A stretch of DNA of 64,000 nt from Mesodorylaimus sp. YZB2_4 (taxonomy: Eukaryota; Nematoda; Enoplea; Dorylaimida; Dorylaimidae). The DNA is taken from the NCBI GenBank assembly GCA_030248295.1, contig JASANH010001222.1:107555-171554 (forward strand), given 5' to 3'. The notes under the pieces are model-generated. The model saw only the letters and a program-made list of their open reading frames with translations, searched no databases and was not told the DNA's origin. A program made the translations under genes and the position numbers. Positions 57,672 through 64,000 of the stretch are shown piece by piece. Position 1 is the first letter of the stretch. Each line of letters begins with the position of its first letter.

Positions 57672-58172
57672 TCAGTTTTGTCTCCCTGCTCTGCCTTGCT
57701 TAACGCAAAGACTTGCTGCGCAGCCATGCCTGATTACAAGTGCTAACAACGCAGAGTCAACACGTAGCCATGCGTGTAGAGTCAAATAGACAGCATCTGC
57801 AAATCGCATTTTACTCAAACTAACCCAAACTCTGAGGGGAGAATGGAAAAATGAAATCAGAGTACGTATATGTATACGTAAGGATGAACAGACGAGATCC
57901 CAACTGGCACTCTTGTTATCATGATCTGACGATGTACTTTGCATCATGCTACTTCTGGCAGCCTCAATTCCGGCTAATGAAATAATTCTATGCGTGCTGT
58001 CTTTCAGATATTCAAAAAACGGTAAATTCCCTGAAGCATCCAGAAATGAACTGTGCACCAAATCGATGGGAGACAGCCAGATTTGCGATTGTGCAACCCT
58101 AATCATCGTCAGATTTAGCTGCCACCATTTCGAAAATAGCACGATCGGCAACCACAGCAAGCGTTTCAACAA
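57672..58172 (-). CDS. Hypothetical ORF upstream of UBE2Q
   Basis: A 166-codon frame with no ATG at its 5' end. An internal ATG gives MIRVAQSQIWLSPIDLVHSS. It contains hydrophobic stretches (LLWLPIVLFSKWW) and would be transcribed divergently from UBE2Q. Unrecognised; possibly a chance ORF. Confidence 0.2.
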   Translation of the reverse strand: MLKRLLWLPIVLFSKWWQLNLTMIRVAQSQIWLSPIDLVHSSFLDASGNLPFFEYLKDSTHRIISLAGIEAARSSMMQSTSSDHDNKSASWDLVCSSLRIHIRTLISFFHSPLRVWVSLSKMRFADAVYLTLHAWLRVDSALLALVIRHGCAASLCVKQGRAGRQN

Positions 58173-58337
58173 TTCTGAAGAAAAGTTCCGCCGTCCACCC
58201 CATGTCGGACACCCGCTTCACACTGCCACTTTACATAGATACATCCGCAGTGACTCACAGCATTCGCCTTGTCGGCGCTCATCGGCAGTCGCGGTGCTCA
58301 GTCGGGCTGCGCACTTTTCGTTGCTCCGTGGTCAGCC

Positions 58338-59790
58338 ATGCCTGATAAATGGTCAAAGGAGGATTTGGAGCTGTTGAAGAAATTGTTCCCCCCGACTCAT
58401 CAACGATTTCAGATCACCCGAGGCTCGGCGGACGAAATTGTCTGCGTGTTCGTGGACCCGACTGGTCGCAAAATACCCATCACGGGGACACTTGCTGTAA
58501 GAGTGATCTTTCGGGACGGGCCCGTTCTAGGTATGACTTGTTTGCAGTCGCCCTCCTTGTCGGCCGTGTGGTTCAGCGACGTCGAGGAGGAGCGCATCGC
58601 CGACATCCTGTCCGGACTGGGGGAGACGAGTGGCGGGATGGGAGTGGTAAGTCCAGCACCCGCCTCAGTGGGAGCATGAGTAACTCGTTTTCAGCTGTTG
58701 GTACAAGTTCGAAAGTTGATCGCCAATCTGTGCTCGGCATTCAAGATGACGCCGCCCACTGAACTGTCGCAGCTGATCACGATTACGCAGACCGAAAGCG
58801 CTGGCACTGATGGCGTCTTCGGCCCCGTTGAGAGCGCAACTGACGAAAGGTCGGTGGTCTGCTTCGGAGCTGTCACTCGACGACCCTCACGCCTTTTACA
58901 GCATTCCGAGCCCGGCATCGGACTCGTCGACGGAAACGGAGAAGCTGATTCGTAAGGCTTCGATCACGCTGATGAAGGAGCACATGAGCGGGTCATCGAG
59001 CGGCAATCCGACGGCCAACAAGCGTCTGATGCGCGACTTCAAGGAGGTCAGATCGTCCGAGGCGTGCAAGAGGGGTCAGCCTGTTCCCGCCAGGGCCTAC
59101 CTCTGTCTAACTGGGCTCTATTCCAGGAGACTTCTCGGTTGAGCTCGTCAATGATAGCATTCGAGAATGGTGCGTCAAGATTAGAAAGTAAGACGATGCC
59201 AAGAACGGGTTTAAGTCTCTCGCCATGCTGTCATCTCTCTTGAGGGTGGACGACGACAGTCAACTGGCGAAGGACTTGATAGCTCTGAAAGAAAAGCACG
59301 GTCGAGACTACATCGAGTTGTACATGCGGTTCAAGCCCAGCTACCCCTTCGAATTCCCCATCGTGGGTATCGTGGTTCCGCGAATGACGGACGGGCACGT
59401 ATTCGGCGAAGGTGCCATCTGCATGGAACTGCTGACGCCGGAAGTAAGCTGTCAGCCCCTGCAACTTCCAAACTCTGACTGGGCCTGTGTTCAGGGGTGG
59501 CGCAGTACGTACACGGCCGAAAAGGTGATCCTGCAGGTGGTCAGCGCGTTGTGCGAAGGCAAGGCCCGAATTAGGTTCAACTCGCTGGTAAGAGTTGTGT
59601 CAGACTGTCACTCGACATGACCGTGTGTCCACTGTAGACCATGGTTCCGTACTTGCGGGATAATCTGGAACAGTCGTACGTTCGGCTGGCGGCTCATCAC
59701 AAGCAGCACGGTATGTGTGGTGCTGGCACCTCCTTGGGCCTACGGTTTCTACTTACAGGTTGGTTCACGCCACCGAAAAACAAAGGTTAG
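58338..59790 (+). CDS. UBE2Q: Ubiquitin-conjugating enzyme E2 Q (UBE2Q1/2-like)
   Basis: Nine exons: 58338-58496, 58548-58646, 58695-58849, 58902-59074, 59127-59187, 59245-59443, 59495-59587, 59638-59710, 59759-59790; 347 aa (human UBE2Q2 is 375). The N-terminal RWD-like domain contains FPPTHQRFQITRGSADEIVC, SPSLSAVWFSDVEEERIADI and VRKLIANLCSAFKM. The UBC domain contains NKRLMRDFKEV, DFSVELVNDSIREWCVKIRK, PFEFPIVGIVVPRM and the catalytic-Cys motif GAICMELLTPEGW. It continues RSTYTAEKVILQVV and ends with the family-typical GWFTPPKNKG. As in other UBE2Q proteins there is no HPN tripeptide. Intron 1 (51 nt) is in-frame; I splice it because the join matches the family and the retained segment does not. 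Confidence 0.93.
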
Positions 59791-60154
59791 TCCACTTGAA
59801 TGTTGATCCGAAATCCAAGATGTGACTTCTATTCTGTGCAGGCACGTGCTTTTGTATAGATGAAAGGAGTAAAAAGTGTGCCTTCATTGAATGTGCCCTC
59901 GAAGTGAGCGAAGCGATCTGTTGTATGGCGACACCTGACTGAGTCGCACAGACACCTCCCACCAGGCCACGGGGCCCAAGATGGAAGACCCGTGACTTAG
60001 GTAGGCCAAAGTGCGTTGCATTTTACTCTGTTCGCTAACCTTCACTCCATCCTTCCACCTCATGTACATAAAGACCAGAGACCATAGTACTAGCATAAGA
60101 AGCCCTAGCAAATTATGCGAGGATCCAAAGTGGTAAAGTCTATTTCTTCCGTGT

Positions 60155-60521
60155 TCATATCTGGCCAATATATTTATCGTTCCCCCCATAAAAGACGTGC
60201 TTTAGAATGAACAAGATCACTTGCACAAAGGTCATTATAGCCGCTCCAACAAACAAGCCCAGGGTCCCGCCTAGATTACTAACCGTTGACGCTAAGGAAA
60301 TGGTATTCACTTCGGTCAGGGTCAGGATTCCGCCAGTGTAAATCCTGCTCCGTTTTCTCCGTCGTAGAATCCAACGACTTCTGCTGGGACACTTGACTTG
60401 GATTTGGGAGTCTCCTTTCCAGCTTCTTAATCCGATCACGGTCCTTCATTAGCTGCTGTTCGAGTTTGGCCAAGGAGGAGACCAACTTGCCAATGTCGTA
60501 GACGTAGGCGCGCCGTGGCAT
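60155..60521 (-). pseudogene. DEG/ENaC copy with its ectodomain deleted
   Basis: Starts at ATG 60521 with MPRRAYVYDIGKLVSSLAKL and a coiled coil (QQLMKDRDRIKKLERRL), parallel to exon 1 of DEG/ENaC 2 (MPRRHRADKL...). About 60 codons later it switches frame straight to the channel C-terminus: YTGGILTLTEVNTISLASTV, then GGTLGLFVGAAIMTFVQVIL and a stop at 60155. TM1 and the whole Cys-rich ectodomain are gone (about 1.2 kb missing compared with the paralogues), and the junction near 60335-60345 is out of frame. Confidence 0.8.
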
Positions 60522-60529
60522 TTTTAGAG

Positions 60530-61570
60530 TGAAAAGGATTTAGTATTGCGGGGCCCCGATACTGTACACCTATTATATTAATGTATTTGCATTATACATC
60601 ACTTGCACAGCCTGTACACCGATGCTTCATTGCTTATGGAGTTTGGCCTTTGGGTGATGGATTTCAACTCCTGCTGTTGTTCCTGTTTCATCTGCCTCCA
60701 CGACGACGACTTCCTTTGTTTGTTTTGTTTGGCCTATGATTATGTGTCACAGTCTCTCTGTCACAGACAACGTTTCCACGAGCACACGCGACAAGACTAG
60801 AGAGAACCTCTGTACCCTCACTCTCACAGTAATCAGAGTGGGCTCTGTAATTTGATCAGTTCTCTCTTTTGGCACGTCTCTTAAACTAACAAGAATCGTG
60901 ATCATCTAAATCGGACAGATGTCGGTACGAAAACGGATGTTCTCTCCTAAAGGTGTACTGGTCAATATATTCTAACTCAAACAAATTCTGCTCTGCCATG
61001 GGCCAGTGATTTCGCTTTGTCTTATTACTGGCCCCGACCAGAGGTGCAGCTGGGCGGTCAAAAAACTAGGATGTTCACTGCATCTCGTCACCTACTCTAG
61101 TTGAGGCGGTGAAACGGGCGAAGTTTTATTTTGCATTGTCACCGTGGTATAAATTCCTTAAGTGGTCATACACGAGTATAAGACGAGCACAGCACAGTAC
61201 AGGGGTAAAGCATGGATGTGAGTACACGAGCCATGCAGGGAAAGTCAAACGAATAGCATCATGAATGCCAAAGATTATTCTTGTTCCAAACCGCACTTTT
61301 ACTAAAAAATTTATCACCTTGAGCGAACCTTTGGATAAAGCGCTCTCTCCCTCACCATATGATCAATCGTCATCTTTAATTTCCCAAAAGTATCTAGTGA
61401 GATCTCTTTCGTTCCCTAGATCCCTGTATGTACTTTAGGGAAGAGGAGAAACAGAAAGCAAACAATAAGGATAGTGGGGACGTTCCCAGTTCAATATGTA
61501 ATGCCGGATGATCGAAACGCGGACACTGCTGTAGGCTGTAGCATCCCGACAGTCCCGACATCGCTGGAAC
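60530..61570. other. Spacer between divergent DEG/ENaC copies
   Basis: About 1 kb separating the deleted copy (-) from DEG/ENaC 2 (+), so the 5' ends face each other. No further gene. Presumably it holds the promoters. Confidence 0.4.
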
Positions 61571-61574
61571 AAGA

Positions 61575-63278
61575 ATGCCGAGGCGACATCGTGCCGACAA
61601 ACTGACTGCTCGATTGACCAGACTCGAACAGAAATGCAATGAGGATTACACTAGGATCAGAAAGCTGGAAAATGCTCTCCTGTCATTATTACGGTCGATT
61701 TCACTACGGCCCCCTTCATCAGCAAAGACTTCCACAGATTTACCCGTTTCTGCCGGTAAGAGGTAGCATGTGATGCAGTGGCAGATGCTGTACGAGGAAA
61801 GCAAAGGAGAACAATCTGTTTCAGGATCGCTCAGGTTCAAGATCGCTGAAGACATCACGGCTATTGTTGGCTTGAAGGAGTCGCTGACATGGAAGCACAA
61901 AAGCCTGAGAATCATTTGGATGCTAGCCCTTATCACAGGTATAGCAGCGACGGTTTGGATAGTCTATGCCGCCGCAGCTGAATATTTTGAGAAACCAACT
62001 GCTACGAAAGTAAGCACTCATTCTGTCTCTCGCCCTGTGCTTTACAAACTTCATCTTTCTTCCTAGGTCGATTTAAAACAAAAACCAGCATACGAGTATC
62101 CTGTCATCGTCCTATGCCCGGAGGAATGGCTCGATGTGGACAGAGCCTTATCGTTCGGTTTATCTCTCGACTCCCTCAAGTACTCCATCGGTTATCTATA
62201 TTCCCGCGAGGAGACATATATTCTAGAAAATATGACCAAAGCGAAGCAGGACTTCTTCGAATTCTTTGATCGCCATAACTTTTCATCCTTGGACGACTAC
62301 TACAAAGCGCTGACCAGCGACCTCGTTCTCACTAGCGAATTCGAATATTTTATCAAAAGCACGAATGCAACGACTTTCTGTCCATCGTGCATGCACCCTC
62401 CAGGTAAAATGATCTTTGTTGGGAACGTATGCTACCACTTCAACGTCACACCTGAAGACGGTTCTCGTCGATCACTCGGTAGAAAGATCCTCCTTGTGAA
62501 AATATTTGATCGCACTCGAGGTCTCTTCGCAGTGAGGTCACGCTGGCAATTATTCGTAGCTAATAAGCACGACTTGAACTTGAAAACAAGTCAAGAATCG
62601 AGTATTGGAGTGGACACCTACTCGTGGACAATTGTAAGAATTTCGGTCGAAAGATTCAAAAAAAGGAAGCGACCCGACCAGGTGTGCGTTGAAGATAAGG
62701 ACTTGGCCATGCACTATGCCCGCACCTCGTCAGATACGTGCTACGCTAAATGCGTGAGTGAGATGGACTCGGAACGAGGCAAGTGCCAGTCGTACGAGGA
62801 GTCAGTGACAGGTTCGACACCCCTTCCACCCTCCAAATACTGCAACTTTTTTGACCAGGGCTTAGGCCACTATTGGTCTCGTTTCGGGCGAACATACATC
62901 AGCAAGCCATCCATTGATCCCTCGATCGTCCAACAATGCCAGACCCAATGTCCGTACGAATGCGACAGGACTGTTTATAAGATAGCCTTGAGAGAGCGTT
63001 TCGTCGAGGCACTCCTTCCACCGCCGATGCAATCCGTGTGCAAGGTGATCCGATCGCAAAACATGTCCGCCGTCGGAATGAGGATCGAACACGACGCGGC
63101 ATATGTGGGTGGTGTTGTTACAATGAAGGAGGTGAACACCATCTCATTCACTTCCATGGTGAGTAATCTGGGCGGGGCGCTGGGTCTCTTTGTTGGAGGC
63201 ACCATGATGACCTTCGTTCAAGTCATCCTGTTCGCTGTCAAACATGCGTTTTGTCGGAGGGACGTCTACTTTTCGTAA
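61575..63278 (+). CDS. DEG/ENaC sodium channel subunit 2
   Basis: Exons 61575-61755, 61825-62009, 62067-63278; 525 aa. The N-terminus MPRRHRADKLTARLTRLEQK continues into a heptad-patterned coiled coil (YTRIRKLENALLSLLRS), an unusual cytosolic addition. TM1 is LRIIWMLALITGIAATVWIV. The ectodomain starts YEYPVIVLCPEEWLDVDRAL and carries Cys pairs FCPSCMH, CYAKCVSEMDSERGKC and CQTQCPYECDRTVY, plus N-glycosylation sequons. The C-terminal channel signature is VTMK EVNTISFTSMVSN, then GGALGLFVGGTMMTFVQVIL (TM2). Intact frame. It would form trimeric Na+-permeable channels, with gating stimulus unknown. It is clearly paralogous to the gene at 49.6-52.1 kb and to the broken copy next door. Confidence 0.93.
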
Positions 63279-63289
63279 TATGCTGTGAA

Positions 63290-64000
63290 AAAATCAAGTG
63301 TAGTCCGATTGTGAGTGCAAGCAAGTTCCAAGGTGTGAACGAGGTTAGTGAGTGACATTTAGAGGTGAAATGAAAGTGAACTTGTCTTTAATGGTACATT
63401 CACCGAGCTATCATGACATCAACACAGTGCAGTAAGGCATACAAAAGTGGCCAATGGCAAGCCGCCAGCAACCTATTCAGACCCGTTGAAGTATCACACA
63501 ACTCACAAATCCAGCTTATAAATCATGGGCAAACGCCCCTCGGTAACTGAAGAATTCAGAGAACGCTCTTTGGTGCCACTCCTATGCGATTGAAATATGG
63601 GGATTATTTGAAGCGGTGCATATATATGTATATATCTGGCACAGCTTTCTAGGTACAGTAAAGTTGGCTAAAGGCTAGCGGCTTATGCTTGTAGTTACAG
63701 CATCAGCCACTTGTCTGTCAAGGGATGCTGGACTATTTAATGCAATACTATCTCGTTTAGCAGGCTATGAGCACTAGTCTGCGCAGTAGTTTGGGGTTTC
63801 CCATGCTAAAAGCTTCAATGCCCTTCAGAAACACAGATATACTGAGACATAAGTCTAGAAATTTCGGCTTACTGACACAGAGCAATCCTTTCCAACACAA
63901 TCTGGTGTAGTTTGGAGATGCTTTAGGCTGCAAACAGCATCAGATCAAAGGCCAACAGGTTTGATAGACCGCATTAAACCCATTATTCCTCATTAGTAGT
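63290..64000. other. Downstream region of DEG/ENaC 2
   Basis: No gene supported to the end of the window. It should contain the 3' UTR of DEG/ENaC 2. ATATATATGTATATAT at 63619-63634 is simple AT repeat. Confidence 0.4.

Noticed and set aside
1..64000. CRISPR arrays, prokaryotic operons, rRNA genes or integrated virus genes
   Set aside because: No regularly spaced direct repeats with unique spacers, no Shine-Dalgarno-led gene strings, no rRNA-like sequence and no recognisable viral structural or polymerase genes. All recognised genes are animal-type with spliceosomal introns.

Overview
This is a 64 kb piece of a protist-free, clearly animal nuclear genome. The genes are intron-rich, and most introns are only about 45-70 nt with polypyrimidine-TTTCAG acceptors. 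Families such as DEG/ENaC channels, voltage-gated K+ channels, rhodopsin-class GPCRs, XRCC1 and PABPN1 point to Metazoa. Compact introns, a DEG/ENaC cluster, indoleamine 2,3-dioxygenase (IDO) and XRCC1 fit a small-bodied protostome (for example a tardigrade, flatworm or basal nematode relative). Caenorhabditis-like nematodes are, to my knowledge, reported to lack XRCC1. I cannot name the species.

Layout. 1-5009: an Argonaute gene (+, 5' end outside the window). 5.5-8.7 kb: an inverted-repeat-bounded block with an unrecognised intronless gene, a small minus-strand ORF and a 605-bp MITE with a target-site duplication. 8.8-11.1 kb: XRCC1 (+). 11.5-14.0 kb: cyclin B (+, with one GC-AG intron). 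14.4-15.3 kb: secreted PEBP (+). 15.4-17.4 kb: Kv channel (-). 17.7-20.6 kb: weak ORFs, plus a reading frame split by a 1.56-kb hAT-like element. 22.3-23.2 kb: GPCR with a frameshift. 23.8-25.3 kb: IDO (-). 25.4-28.9 kb: repeats and LINE debris. 29.0-31.3 kb: two copies of a cysteine-rich secreted-protein family. 31.4-35 kb: repeats, including a tRNA-derived SINE. 35.3-36.9 kb: LRR gene (-). 38.6-39.3 kb: EEF1AKMT4-like methyltransferase (+). 39.9-43.9 kb: PABPN1 (-), with a neuropeptide GPCR (+) nested in its largest intron. 44.4-49.3 kb: hnRNP K (+). 49.6-52.1 kb: DEG/ENaC 1 (-). 53.1-54.5 kb: third cysteine-rich copy (-, with an in-frame stop). 56.8 kb: DEG/ENaC fragment. 58.3-59.8 kb: UBE2Q (+). 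60.15-60.5 kb: deleted DEG/ENaC copy (-). 61.6-63.3 kb: DEG/ENaC 2 (+).

The conserved genes are mostly RNA and genome-maintenance housekeeping functions (small-RNA silencing, base-excision repair, mitosis, poly(A) binding, hnRNP K, ubiquitin conjugation). They are interspersed with fast-evolving membrane and secreted families. The most novel-looking item is the three-copy cysteine-rich family. It has a signal peptide, a Gly/Ala/Leu hydrophobic stretch, a Thr-rich linker, and a separate C-terminal exon with CC-x11-C-x3-C-x13-C-x8-CC spacing that resembles beta/big-defensin spacing. Second is the DEG/ENaC cluster, whose channels carry a predicted N-terminal coiled coil.

Exon limits were placed by eye from GT..AG (or GC..AG) signals, reading-phase agreement and family similarity. 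For all recognised genes the chosen exons sum to an open frame.
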